DNA from: Uloborus plumipes
Taxonomy: Eukaryota; Arthropoda; Arachnida; Araneae; Uloboridae
Assembly: GCA_038373865.1 (NCBI GenBank)
Contig: JAXGGA010003368.1
Span: 1 to 64,000 of the forward strand
Length of the DNA stretch: 64,000 nucleotides
Direction: 5' to 3'
The position numbers and the translations under genes are program-made. Positions 21,721 to 33,600 of the stretch are shown here, in pieces. How positions within the stretch are numbered: the first letter of the stretch is position 1; every line of letters begins with the position of its first letter. The notes beneath the pieces were generated by a model. It did no database searches, was not told the origin of the DNA, and saw only the letters and a list, made by a program, of their open reading frames with translations.

Positions 21721-23226
21721 AGGATGGATCTTAGGATGGAGAGTAAAGATGAAATCTTGGGCTGAGTACTGCAACTCGATAACTACAAATTTGGCAAAAT
21801 AGGACACAATAGAACCCATGGGTAGAACTTCGATTTTACTTTTTCAGTCGGCCAGTGATGAAAAACTTACCAAGCGGAAAAACGTAAAATCGGGGGTAGG
21901 GCTAGCACACTAGTCTAATCTAAGCTCACTGTTTAAAAATTGAGACTTAGACAATGAACTAGTGGGGAAAATGTGATTATTTTCTTGCGTTTTGTGTTAA
22001 GATGCAATATTATTTCTAACACGTTTTATTTTACCAAACTTTACAAATTTGCTTCTAGATTGGCAGTCTTAAAAATTTGTTTTTAGTTTTTATGCTTTGA
22101 ATCGCTTGATCAGCTTATTACCGGGAGTGGGTATTAAATCTGATATTGAAAAAATTCGTGATAGACGACAGTACAATTTCACAATCAATTTCACAAAAAA
22201 ATCCTGACGTAATGGGAAAAAATGGAGATGATTTTCGAAATCAGGAGACCAAATAACATCACAATCAACGAAAACTGTTTTTGTCTTTTTCCAAAAGTGT
22301 ACAAACCGAAATACTTATAGACATACTGAAAAATAGGTGCAAACATTGCTTACGTCAACTTTGGTATAGAGAGCAAATGATAGGAAAAAAAAATTTGACC
22401 AGTAGACACATAAATGTATACATTTATTTGTACAATAATTTGTATACATATATGAGTTGATTACGACGAAAATGTATTTCGATTCAGATCTATTTATTTA
22501 ATAATTGCATTTTCGGTTGCTTTTTCAAGTACTAAATATCTCTAACATCATAGGTTATTCAAACTGAAAAAAAAAAGAAAAAAAGAAACAACTCTTCAAA
22601 TTTTAAACCGCTCCCATATAGAGCTAGAATGCGACTCAATAACGAGAAAAGTGCTCATTAAATTTCCCATCGTAATTAATACGTCTTTATAGACTGCAAA
22701 TCTGGAGGAAAGCTTTTCAATTAAGTAGGAGTATCTCCGAAGTGAAATGATACTTGAAATTGTCCGAGATGAAAAAATATTTCAAACAGCTTGGCTGATA
22801 TTTAGTTAAAAAATGTATATAACGTTATAAAAAAAGTTTGCTTTTTTAATTAAATCATTTTACTGGCTCACACATCCAATTATCTACACTCATGACTAAT
22901 TTGGCAATATTTATTTACTTATTTCTTTTATATTTTTTTTATTTTTGCTCTCTTTCGGCATCTATAAAATTAATCTCCTATTAATCTACAGTTTTATTTA
23001 TTTTTTCGACTTTTTTTAGAAATGTTGTTTTCCAGTAATCTTATGATATAAAGTTAAAGTTAAAATGTCATATTTTGCATCCTTTTTATGCGTTTGTTCG
23101 TTATTTCGTTCATACGATGCAATGTTTCAGCTATACGAATTGTTTCCTCTTTCTCAAATTCCCAAACTTTCTACATGGCTTTTATTATCTCCCCTTCCTC
23201 CTCAGGAATTAGGTTGAAAGTTGAGA
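21721..23226. other. Gene-free AT-rich stretch
   Basis: I see no gene. Around 23060-23090 a CATATTTTGCATCC..TTTATGCG stretch resembles the start of the tandem unit that follows and may be an older copy. Confidence 0.4.
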
Positions 23227-23790
23227 AAAAAATACTTGCTCATCAGGCACCCTATGATACCTAGTTGAAATCAAATTTTGCATCTTTTTATGCCTCTAAT
23301 GCTGTGTTACTTCGTTTACACGGCGGTAAGTTTCAACTGTACATATTTTTACCTTTTTCTAAATTTCTCGTTTCATGCCTCGGTCTTTATTTATTTATTT
23401 TTATTTATTTGTTCATTAGAAAATTTATTTTCATTTGTTTATGTATTCATTTGTTTATTTCTTTTTATTTATTTGGTTATTTATTTATTTAATAAAAAAA
23501 TACTTGCTCATCAGGCACCCTATGATACCTAGTTGAAATCAAATTTTGCATCTTTTTATGCCTCTAATGCTGTGTTACTTCGTTTACACGGCGTTAAGTT
23601 TCAATTGTACATAGTTTTACCTTTTTCTAAATTCCTCGTTTTATGCCTCGATCTTTATTTATTTATTTGTTCATTTTGAAATTAATTTTCATTTGTTTAT
23701 ATATTCATTTATTTTTTTCTTTTTATTTATTCGGTTATTTATTTATTTTTTTATTTGTTTATTTATTTATTTATTTAACATTCTGCTCCC
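23227..23790. repeat. Tandem duplication of about 278 bp with (TTTA)n tails
   Basis: AATACTTGCTCATCAGGCAC at 23231 recurs at 23509, and the following about 150 bp match with few changes. Each unit ends in a TTTATTTATTTG-type tract of variable length. The T-rich open frames here are artefacts of the simple repeat. Confidence 0.85.
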
Positions 23791-24342
23791 TATTATTGGC
23801 GAAAATTTTGCAGGACAGTCAAGCAACTGCAAATTTCAGAGGCTGGTTTGAATGATAAGCGAACGATTTCTCAAGGCCCCACTCAGAGCCCTTGAACTTT
23901 TTTACATAATTTTTCGTCTGTTTCTCAAAAAGCAAAATATCTCGGAAATGAAAACTCTCAATAAAAAGAAGTGAAAAAGTTTATTTCAAGCACAAAATCA
24001 GCACAAGTAAAATTTGTGAAACGTTGGATAGTCCAATTTTTGCTCGAGTAATTTTTATCTGTGTTGGAGACACAGTGTGCTGACAATAATAACAGGACAG
24101 AATAAAGACAGAAGGGGAGCTTGCGGAAACTACACTTCCATTGTTTTATTTTTTAATTGCCATGAGGTTCTTTATTCACTTACCGTTATCTTTTAAAACC
24201 TTGAAGTAATTATGTTTTAACAAAGTTTTAAAGTGAAATGAGTAAAATTCTGCATTGAGCTTTCGATAACACGTTTCGGATCGGATATAAGTTTTTTTTT
24301 TTTTTTTTTTTAACTCCTAAGATGTTCTTTTTTTTCCACTTA
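23791..24342. other. Gene-free stretch
   Basis: Nothing is recognised. There is a T run at about 24292-24311. Confidence 0.4.
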
Positions 24343-24733
24343 CCGTAATTTTCGCCATACAAGACGCAATTTTTCTCCCCAAAATCGGTGGGGGGGGGAG
24401 TGCCTGCGTCTTATACGGCAAATCGTGGCAATACGGCAATGCGTGGATGTCCTTTCTCATTTCTGATAGCACAGTGAAGAAGAGGAATTCTTGGGGCTCG
24501 AATAAAAACGTGACAGCCTTATTTTTGTTACTTTTACTCTTTGCTAACTGTTTATGAGAGTAAAGGTAGCTCTTAGTATGTTACATGGTTGACATAAAAT
24601 TTTTCTTATTTTCAGTGATATAAAATATTTTACAACAGAATTTGGTTCATAATCTTTTTCTTTTCTAGATTTGCCTTTTTTAAAATTGGGTGCGCCTTAT
24701 ATGCCGGTGCGTCTTATACGGCAAAAAATACGG
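24343..24733. mobile_element. TA-site MITE with CCGTA termini
   Basis: The ends are CCGTAATTTTCGCCATACAA and, inverted, CCGTATTTTTTGCCGTATAA, each followed by GACGCA. TA flanks both (24341-24342 and 24734-24735). This terminus is found in a widespread mariner/pogo-type MITE group. The 391-bp body is non-coding. Confidence 0.75.
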
Positions 24734-25473
24734 TATTTTTCTAACTGAATTTAGCTACCAGTCCTGTTAAGTGTACGCACATATGTATTAGGGTGGGCCG
24801 AAAATGACTTTTTCTTTAATTTCGATGATGGGTATTGCGAAAAGGGAGAGCAAAGTGTACATAACAAATTTAAATATTTTTGGTTAATTTCTTGATCTGC
24901 GGCAATTGCATTGAAGTTTAGAAAAAGTGCAATTTTTTGAGATTTTTAGCAATTATTAAAAAAAAATTTATTTTTTTAGTTTCGATAATTTCTAAGGCGG
25001 AAAAGTTGCCATTGGAGGCATAAAATTCGTTCAAAAAATTTAAGGTCTGTGTTATAATTTCTTCCTTTTCCACAAATGCTTAGAAGTTTTAGCAATTTCC
25101 TGTTTTTTTACACGTCTTTAGTAAATTGTTTCGAAATGCTAAAATGCTATTTTCCCCGTATTTATCTTAAATAACTGCGTTGTTTGTCAGATATAATGCA
25201 TTTTTAGATTTTTGGTGCTAATAATTTAGCTACTTATTGCTTATAAATTTTAAAATTTTAAATATGCTATTAGAAAATCTGTGTAGCTCTACTAGCTTTT
25301 CGTTCAAAACCAAAGGAAAAACAGCCAAGAACTCACCGAAGAAAGGATGAATTTGCAGAAAATGTCTGCCCCAATTCCCAACAGAGTATTTTATCTCTAC
25401 ACTGTTTTAAGCAACAAAAATATTTTTCGAGTTGAATTTCTGTATTTTAGTATTTTCACTCTTATTATAAATA

Positions 25474-26032
25474 CAGTGAACACTCACTTATGCGCCGGCC
25501 CAAGAGACCAACAGAAAAAGGCGCATAAGTGAGAGAGACGTATAAGTGAACAAGCCTATTTAAAGGACTAAAACGTAACATAGTTTCTAATGAGAGAATT
25601 AATAAGAATATTTCTGTAGAAAAGAGACATATTACCACGGTTTGGCAATCACTGTAGCGTTATTATAATGATAAAGAGAAAACAAAAATTGTAGCATACC
25701 TAATTACAAACTCTTCCTTTAAAATGATCCATAATAAGTAATTGTCCCTCTCCGAACTCTAGTTCTTGCGGAAAAAATGCGTTCTGTGAGCAACAAAGGA
25801 GAAAGATTAAAGAGGAAAGTGAAGAAAAAAGTTTATTTTTTAAAGAAAATAAATTAAAAATTTTTCATTTTAGGGAAAATTCGGCGCATAAGTGAAATAT
25901 TTATCTTTAGAGCGACGCATAAACGAATGATACTATCATTATTTTGTTATGAAATGTGGTGGGACCATTTAAAATCGTCGAATAAGTGAAAAAGGCGCAT
26001 AAATGAGGCGGCGTATAAGTGAGAGTTCACTG
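25474..26032. mobile_element. pogo-like MITE nested in the long-TIR element
   Basis: The termini are CAGTGAACACTCACTTATGC and, inverted, CAGTGAACTCTCACTTATAC, flanked by TA (25472-25473 and 26033-26034). Internal GGCGCATAAGTGA words repeat in both orientations. The fragment at 1687-1862 is a second, truncated copy. Confidence 0.85.
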
Positions 26033-26877
26033 TATACTATAACAAAAGGACACTAAGGAAGAGTCTGTCTAGAGCATTTTCGGCTTCTGTGATGACCATG
26101 TTAATAGTATTTTAATTCCTAGCTGACGTAGGACATCTAAAAAAACTGTAGATTCTAAAATATTTTGGTATACTAAGTTTAGTTATGTGACACAAGACAC
26201 TACGTTATTGGAGTTGTACTGATATCAGTTGATCCCACAATCGAATTGATCGTAGCAATCCCTAACTCTAAATTTTTATTTCTGAACCTTCAACTCTCGA
26301 CTTTGTTTGTTCTTCTTATTATTTATTTATGTACTTTTCTTTTTTTGAATTGCTACAATTTTCTTAGTTTTCTTCAGTTACCATTCCTGGCTAAAGGCTT
26401 TAAGACAATGTGATGTAAGCAAAGAGTTCTGTAGGCATTTGTGAGCAACCTAGATTATGTAATAGGCCCTGTTTTGCTGTATTGAAGCTATGGAGAGAAC
26501 ATTCCAGTTGAAGCAGTTGCCCAACTACCCAGTCCGTATTTTTGGATCCATGCTCTATTTTTCAGTATTTTTCCCCCCTTTGTCTATGTAAAGGGACAGG
26601 AGTAGCATAGAATGTTAGCATAAAATGGTCTTCGCATCCTATCAGCTTAGGTTCAGTAGTTTATCTTATTATCAGGTGTCAGATAGGGAGCTCGATCGTA
26701 TGAAAAACGCCCACTCACTAAATGTTGCAGTTCTTTCTGTGTGTTCTTATTTATTTATTTATTTTTCAAACCAATAATGACATTATTCTTTTCCCCTATT
26801 ATAACGTTCCCCCGACTGCTATTAGGTGAGGAATAACAACTTTGTTCTTATTGCGAAGTATGTACAATAGGGTGGGG

Positions 26878-27504
26878 CGAAAAATAAAAAGTTTTTCAGA
26901 TCAACTTCTAATAGTTGCCAAAAGTTGTCTTTGGTGATAGTTAGCTTTTGTGCAAAATTTGAGAAAAATCGGTTAATATCTTCAGGGGGCGCTGCGATCG
27001 CAAAGTTTTACCATAGCTTTTATAGGGATTTTATGGTTAAAATATGAAAAACAATGCCGTTAGCCAATCTCATTGTATTTTTTTACTCATAAGATATATT
27101 CATGCATTCAAAGCATATGAAACAACTTACAAAAAATGATTTTATATGATATATTTATATTTCAAGCATTTAAAAAGAAACAAAAATGTGAAAAAAAGTG
27201 ATTTTTTTAAAATATAAATATATCATATAAAATAATGTTTGTGAGTCATTTCATATGCTTTTAATGCATGAAAACATCTTTTGAGTAAAAAAAACGCAAA
27301 GAGACTAGCTAAAGGCATCCTTTTTGATAATTTAACCATAAAATCCATAACAAAACTATGGTAAAACTTTGCGATCGCAGCGCCCCCTGAAGATATTAAC
27401 CGATTTTTCTCAAATTTTGCACAAAAGCTAACCATCACCAAAGACAACTTTTGGCAACTATTAGAAGTTGATCTGAAAAACTTTTTATTTTTCGCCCCAC
27501 CCTA
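26878..27504. mobile_element. Nearly fully palindromic TAGGGTGGG-family element
   Basis: The ends TAGGGTGGGGCGAAAAATAA match the outer element's terminus type. Flanking ATGTACAA (26870-26877 and 27505-27512) is an exact 8-bp TSD. Arms of about 300 bp are inverted copies; over the outer 150 bp I see a single difference. Each arm carries GGGGGCGCTGCGATCGCAAAG. It is non-coding, foldback in structure and inserted after the outer element. Confidence 0.88.
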
Positions 27505-28092
27505 ATGTACAAGTGACTAGGAGTGAGCTGTGGGTTGCTCTGGATGTCGTTTAATATAATATAAACAAATAACTGTAATAATTTTTAATAGCATATTTCA
27601 AATTTAAAAATTTTTAAGTAATAAGTCGCCAATTTATTAGCACCAAAAATGCATTATGTGTGACAAACAATGCAGTTATTTGAGATAAATGCGGGGAAAA
27701 CAGCATTTTAACGTTTCGACAAAACTTATTTAAAACGTGGGAAAAAACAGGAAATTGCCAAAACTTCTACACATTTGTGAAAAAGGAAAACATTATAACA
27801 CAGAGCTCAAATTTTTTGAGTGAATTTTGTGCCCCCAATGGTTCCTTTTTCGTCTTACCAATTATCGAAACTGAAAAAAATATATATTTTTTAATAATTT
27901 GCGAAAAATCTTAAAATATTGCACTTTTTTCAAATTTGAACTCAATTGCGGCAGATCAAGAAGTTAACCAAAAATTTTCAAAAATTTTATGTGCACTTTG
28001 CTCCCCCAGTGGCACTTTCTCCGCAATACCCATCATCGAAATAAAAAATAAAAGTCATTCCCCGCCCCCCCCCCCCCCCCGCCAATATGTAT

Positions 28093-28929
28093 TTCTAAAT
28101 GAAAAGGAATGAACTCTGTAAAAGTCGTTTCTCTGTTAGCGTAAAATGAATGCAGGGAAAACAACTCTTCTTCACTGCATTGTTGCTTATTGTTTTAAAC
28201 TTCAAATCATTACTGAAAGTGTCTATTATAAATTATAACCAAGAATTCACTGCATAAAATTTAGCTTAAAGGCAATGGAAATAATCCCACTTGCTACCGA
28301 AAATTAATTTTGCATGAAGAATGATATTGAGATGGATTTATACTTAATGGTAAGTCAAACTAAAAGTGAAGAAAAAAGTTTAATGGTATCGACAGCATGT
28401 TTCATATGATAAAAAATTTCAAAATTGCTCGAAATTGGAATCCATCCCTGGATGGGGAAAAAAAGTTTGTTTTACGAACACCTGCAAGATTGCTACTTCT
28501 AAAAGACGAAAAGATTTATTTTTTTTAAATAATTGTCTTAAAAATTAGTTTTTTATCAACAATTAATTTACATGATAGGTAAAGTCACGCAATATGACAA
28601 TACTTCCTAATATGGGGTACTGCTGTTGTTTTTTCATTTATTATTTTTCGGCATGCGTCCGACATCTGCAGTGAATGCCCAAAACTTGTGTTTTGTGTTT
28701 GAGATAATGCTGTGTGTTGTGAATGGGTAACACACATTCGACGGTTGTACCCCATTTTCATATTTAAAAAAAAGCTGCCATCCGGAAAATCCTGCGGTTT
28801 TTCAAGGTGGAACGTGGCTCCGTGTATTTATTTTGCTACTTCTGATAAGGAGTGACCTCGAATGACGTAGATATGTACATTCGGTCACTTCTACTTGTGT
28901 TGTATTATTCTTTTACTTTTGCTGTTTGG
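28093..28929. other. Gene-free stretch
   Basis: No gene is seen. ATATGGGGTACTGCTG at 28612 and TTGTACCCCAT at 28746 could be decayed inverted ends of a small element, but no TSD supports this. Confidence 0.3.
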
Positions 28930-29560
28930 TTTGTTTCAGTGCTGGGAGAATATTAGAGACTCAAAATGCTCATTTTCTCCACATTTGTGCTCTCATTTCT
29001 AGAATAACACAGTTAAAATATGGTTTGAGAAGTTTGAGAGGAACTTTCAGCCCAGAGATGCTGACAGAACTGGGCTACCAGCGTACAAAGATGAAATTGT
29101 GATCATGTGTCCCAAGAAAATAATAATTTGTGTGCGGTGAGGCTAAAGAAGAATTATTTAGTACGAATTGTTTCCAAAAACCTCGAAAAATACTATCCAT
29201 AATTATGAATTTGAAATGCAAGTATTGAAGAAGGTCAACCAGGGTCAGTTATTGGAGTATTGTCTTTCAACCATGAGAATTCTCATCCCCACATTGAGTT
29301 GAATGCCAAGCTGTTATGTTTTGAGTCAACCACCATTGTCAGCAAAAATGGTTTCCAACAGTTTTTTACCTCTTCAGAGTATTTCAAGAACTGTCTGCAG
29401 CTAAATTTTTGTAAACTGTCAGTATAGTATGTATAAACAGCAGTTTGATAATTTCTTTACGAATTTACGTAATGACTCTTTTGAGAAAAAAATCGTCAGC
29501 AACTGGAACGATAGCAAAATGTTGCACATAGAACAAAATGATGCTTATGCTGACTCTATT
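28930..29560 (+). pseudogene. Possible piggyBac-derived transposase fragment
   Basis: An open piece starting near 29429 reads QFDNFFTNLRNDSFEKK and later SNWNDSKMLHI. These resemble the (F)FDNFF(T/S)SxxLLxxLxxKG and (W)NDNxxVxxxS segments of the piggyBac (DDE_Tnp_1_7) core, in the right order. Upstream, several frames give weakly similar pieces with stops. Length, frame breaks and weak similarity make this tentative. No TTAA-bounded ends were found. It could also be an exapted or host sequence, but the breaks argue against that. Confidence 0.3.
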
Positions 29561-29647
29561 TTCCTGTGTTTTCTGTTGAACTTTCTTGGTACTTTTCCTC
29601 AAGAAAACTCAGAACGTCCCAGGTGGCCCAACATTCCATTAAGGTAA

Positions 29648-30643
29648 TTATTCAACTTTATTTTTTCTCCCTGTTCTCTCTTTTTTCTCTCCACATTTTC
29701 GTATGTTTTCTAGTATAGGAAGCGTGCTGTAGAATTTTCAAAGAGGTTGAGATAAATATCATTTCTGCCGTCTTTGATTTTGAATGCAAAATAAAAACGT
29801 CTGCGCCTATATCATACCACACAAATTAGAACTAACACGAGTGAATAAAGAGGAATAACCCATTCTATCTTCAAAAGTCTAAAGCATGCTTCTCTAAAAA
29901 AAAATTACAAAAGATCTCATAAAAAGTTTTTAAAAAGAATGAAATAAGAACGTAAAGTTGTCTGTTACTGAATATAATAGTGATGAAATAGCTAATCAAC
30001 GTACCATTTAAGTGCAACAATGAAAACAAAGGACAAACGAAAATTTCAGACACGTGTTATAAGGTTTTCCAGGAACCTTATTATCAATGTAAATTGGGAA
30101 CATTTGCATGCAAGTCATATAGTTGCATTGCAATAAGTGTCTGAAATGTTATTTCTTACCAGTACGTAAAATTTCTATTAAATTATTTCGGCTCACAAAA
30201 GTAAAGTTGTTATAATGAATTAATGAGTGCAAATAATTTTCTTCTAAACCTTTTTTTTTTTTTTTGTTAAATATGAGTCGCTTTTGAAAAATACCTTTAA
30301 TATTTTCCTAGTGTAATCCTAACGCTGACAATTTTTGCTTAATAAAAGGGTACTAGTTAACCCGAAACATTGCAACTTTCTTGCTGTTTTATGACTTTAA
30401 TTTCGTTGGTTTTCTTTGCTATGTTCTGTTTTGGAAAAATGCCCTTTTCTCGAAAAAAACAAAACCTAAACTTAAAGATTCAGGAAACATTTTAAGGTAA
30501 ATATTATTGCAAAGTAGGGTGTTTGTAATACGAAGAGAAAGTTTAACCGCGAATTGTTCCGCAAAAGTAAACCGTAGCATCAATTGGTATGTTTTTAAAA
30601 ATGAATTACAGCAAGTTTTACTGTGAAAAGGGGGCCGGATAAA
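29648..30643. other. Gene-free stretch
   Basis: Nothing is recognised. There is a T run near 30250. Confidence 0.4.
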
Positions 30644-30819
30644 TACTAGTTAAGGATTCCGGGCTGTTGTGCCGTGGTCTGAATGGCTTTAATCCATACG
30701 TTTCGATCGCAACTGCGGCGGACATCTTCAGTGGGTGATGACCGCCGCAGTTGCGATCGAAACGTATGGATTAAAGCCATTCAGACCACGGCACAACAGC
30801 CTGGAATCCTTAACTAGTA
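30644..30819. mobile_element. Near-perfect hairpin MITE
   Basis: Two 78-bp arms are inverted copies with one mismatch that I can find (CCGGGCT against CCAGGCT), separated by a loop of about 20 bp that includes TCTTCAGTGGGTGATGA. The ends read TACTAGTTAAGG and CCTTAACTAGTA, so the target is probably TA. There is no coding capacity. Transcribed, it would give a long perfect hairpin RNA. Confidence 0.75.
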
Positions 30820-31949
30820 TGATTCTAAAATGGTTTAACTCGAGAATAAAATTTGTTTGAAAATAAAGATGAAATGAAATATTTTATCAACGGAAATCAA
30901 CTTTTCATGTTGTTACCATGGTTACGTTTTTATTTCGGTTATTTGCTTGGTTCTTTTTCCCTTAATAATTTTAAAAATGTATTTGTTTTTGTAGCAATCC
31001 AAACTCTAAGCCTTATTAAAGTTAGTCAAATGAAATATAATAAAACCGTGATAAGATGGCACCTGTCAATGAAATGAGAAATCGAGTCCTTTCCTTAAAA
31101 TATCTTCCTTAATTTTCCCTAATTTCCTTAAATTTATCGTCTGCAAAGCATATTTTACTTCATTACTAATTCATTTCAATATAAATTGCAGTAAATGGCT
31201 TGAGTGAACAAATTTAGCTTTTAATTTATCGTTTGCTTTTTGATGTTTGTCGATGTTTATTGTTTTCATTATCATTATGAAGAATAAGGTACGAAATTTT
31301 TATTATTTTGTTTTTGAAGCTAGGAAAGAAAACTTTCTTCTTCTTTTAAACTTTGGTAAGATTTCTGTTGGTTTCGATGAGCAACAAAATTGTTCTTATT
31401 TTCTCCTTTGGCTTATTTTTGTGCACCTCCCCTTGGGGTTGCATTCGAATTTCCCTAAGGGGGTGTTTTACCCCTTTTATAGGGTAAATCGGTGTTAATT
31501 TCAATGCAGACAAAAGTGATAAAAATTGGCGCGACCACTTGGCGATATATCGCCAAGCTTTTAGTCGTCAAGTGTTTGATGCCAATTTGGCGACAAATTT
31601 GTCGACTTTTTTTTTTCTATTTGGGTTCAATTTGGCGCTATTAGCAATATTTTGCGAAAAATCCACTGAATGGTGTTTAAATCGGCGATATTTAGGAGAT
31701 TAATCATTGTAAAACATTTTTTTTGCATTGTTTCGTAGCAAACTAGGGATGCAAATGTTTGAATTGTTATCTTGCTCTCACTACAAGCACTATTTTAGCA
31801 CTTAAGGCAACTACTAAGAAATTTACACGTAAAAGGAAGTAGTGTAGGGTTCATACCAAATTTTTATATCATTCTTTGAAGGAATTATAGTTGCATTATA
31901 ACTAAAATAGAGTTTTTTCTGCTATATCAATTATTTACAAATGAATTTT
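30820..31949. other. Gene-free stretch, possibly the body of a Helitron
   Basis: No gene is seen. Motifs such as CCCCTTGGGG and CCCTAAGGGGGTGTTTTACC (31429-31475) and CTTGGCGATATATCGCC (31540) may belong to the Helitron whose 3' end lies at 31989. I could not find its 5' TC end. Confidence 0.3.
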
Positions 31950-31989
31950 TAAGTTTATACCACGGGCAAAGCCGTGCGGGTACCGCTAG
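31950..31989 (+). mobile_element. Helitron 3' terminus
   Basis: CACGGGCAAAGCCGTG forms a 5-bp-stem hairpin (loop GCAAAG), followed by CGGGTACCG and the end CTAG, with T next. This is the Helitron 3' layout. It matches the 3' end of the minus-strand Helitron at 47030 almost base for base, so both belong to one family. Confidence 0.75.
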
Positions 31990-32799
31990 TTTAAAATAAA
32001 AAGTGCTATCAACTTGAATACCAGTATGTTTTACTGTATATTTTCAAGAATTTATTTTAGAGTGTGTAGCCTTAATCTATAAGTTTATTGTTATGTCTAT
32101 TAAGATCTGTGGTAGAGATTTTAGAGTATATACATTACTCTTCAGGTAAATAACTAAAATGATTTATCGTCAAGCAACCCAAAGACAAGTATAAGAAAGA
32201 AAATTGACTATTGGCTTTTGACTATGCTATATTTTGATCCTAAAATCTACAAGTAACTCTTTTAAGTGTCAACGGGAAAAAAGAAAACAAACTCGTTGTT
32301 ACAGCATAGTACTCTGTAAAAGTTGATTTTTTTGCCAACTTTGGGTCAATAAAGAAAAGCGAACTGCGATCGCGTTTAACTCTAACTATAGTTTTCTGTA
32401 AATGTTGCTTTTCTGCCAGCGCAGTGATAGTGCAGAAAAACAACCCGTAGTCAGTTTGGGGAAGGGCAGGGTCGTTTCTGCTGATATCAAATGTGCGACT
32501 GTTACAAGTTACAAGTTCAAAGAATTGTTACCTATTTATTGAATTGATGAAAAATATAGTTAATACATAACAGGTTAATTTAATATGAATTCCGGAAACA
32601 AGTATTACGTCAATACATTAGTCAAATTTTGTTAACTTTTCAATGGAATTCCGTCTCGTAGATCCCTAGTTAAATCTCAGGCATCACATGTTTATTCATT
32701 GCTATGTAGGTCAACCACTGTAAATATTTGTTGAATAGATCTTTAGGAGTCCCTGTGGATTGCGCTGCTTCACTTTTTCAACTGTACCGTAATTTGGTG
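31990..32799. other. Gene-free stretch
   Basis: Nothing is recognised. Confidence 0.4.
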
Positions 32800-33012
32800 C
32801 GAAGTCCGACTTCCACAGTACACACATATGCCACAGGGGCCCATTTATAGGGTGGGCCTGGGCATCCATTCAGAGCACCACAACATATTCACACAAAGAA
32901 AGGATAAGGACAGGAGAGAGAAAGCTCATCCATGGACGATCCGGAATTCGAACCCGGGACCACACCATCCGGGTCAGACTTCTCTGACTACTAGACAAGT
33001 TGAAAACGAGTA
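32800..33012 (-). mobile_element. tRNA-derived SINE
   Basis: On the minus strand an A-box-like TAGTAGTCAGAG (about 32995) is followed about 40 bp later by a clear B box, GGTTCGAATTCC (32942-32953), with tRNA-like spacing. A non-tRNA body extends to about 32800. The opposite-strand reading GAATTCGAACCCGGGACC is typical of arthropod SINE tRNA heads. No TSD was found. Confidence 0.65.
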
Positions 33013-33269
33013 TTAATTGAAATAGCATTCTGGAACGACTAGTAGAGAAGCACCGAAACGTCGTCCCGGATATCTCCAGCTTCCACCACATCCCTGAATG
33101 GGGCATACCCATGCCACATTGTCACCCTTTATCTTTTTTGTAGTAGCGTGCACAGAGATCCAACAGGCGGGAAGAACTTTTTTGAATTGCTGCGGTTTTC
33201 TATTCGAGGCTTCACCAACCCCTCAAAAAAATCTCATTAGGCAGGAAGGACTTGATTTCCTGGCACACA
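33013..33269. other. Unassigned spacer
   Basis: No gene or bounded repeat is seen. Confidence 0.3.
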
Positions 33270-33600
33270 CATCTCTCTAACCCCCCCCCTCCCCCCAATC
33301 TCTCCGAATACCAGCGATATATATGTTTTGCTTTGTCACTCCGCCCCGGCTTCATGTGAGCATTTTCAAGAAGACTGTCCAGTGACATCCTGAATCTAGG
33401 AAGGGGGGGGGGTGTATTGAATGGCCCGCGGAAAATCCCTCGCTTTGTGATTAACGCACTAAAATCACTTCACGAGATCAGTTTGCCTTGCTTGGCTTCG
33501 CTATTTTTGTGGAGGGAACGAGAGTGTTGCTGGTGACACTTTTAAATTGGGGAAATTGAGAGTGCTTATGGATTAGCCTTTATCAATGGGAGGCACAGGA
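33270..33600. other. GC-richer block with C and G runs
   Basis: C runs near 33277-33297 and a G run near 33404-33411 flank non-repetitive, moderately GC-rich DNA. There is no open frame. It could be regulatory; composition is the only evidence. Confidence 0.2.

Larger units (their letters stand above)
24789..28084. mobile_element. Long-TIR transposon, TAGGGTGGG family
   Basis: The left arm (24789 to about 25290) and right arm (about 27570-28084) are inverted copies over roughly 500 bp. Landmarks are ATTTCGATGATGGGTATTGCG, GATCTGCGGCAATTG and TTTTTGGTGCTAATAA, each answered inverted on the right. The target duplication ATATGTAT flanks both ends (24781-24788 and 28085-28092). The right terminus is altered by a long C run. 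I see no transposase. Two later elements sit inside. An 8-bp TSD with a TAGGG start could be hAT, but I cannot assign the superfamily. Confidence 0.8.

Noticed and set aside
23265..23855. Phe/Tyr/Ile-rich frames
   Set aside because: Translation of (TTTA)n tracts in the tandem duplication.
28612..28756. Small element with GGGGTAC ends
   Set aside because: Inverted similarity of about nine bases only, and no target duplication.
32942..32995. Functional tRNA gene
   Set aside because: A and B boxes are present, but no cloverleaf acceptor stem can be formed; it is a SINE head. The same holds for 10768, 36704, 48711 and 57586.
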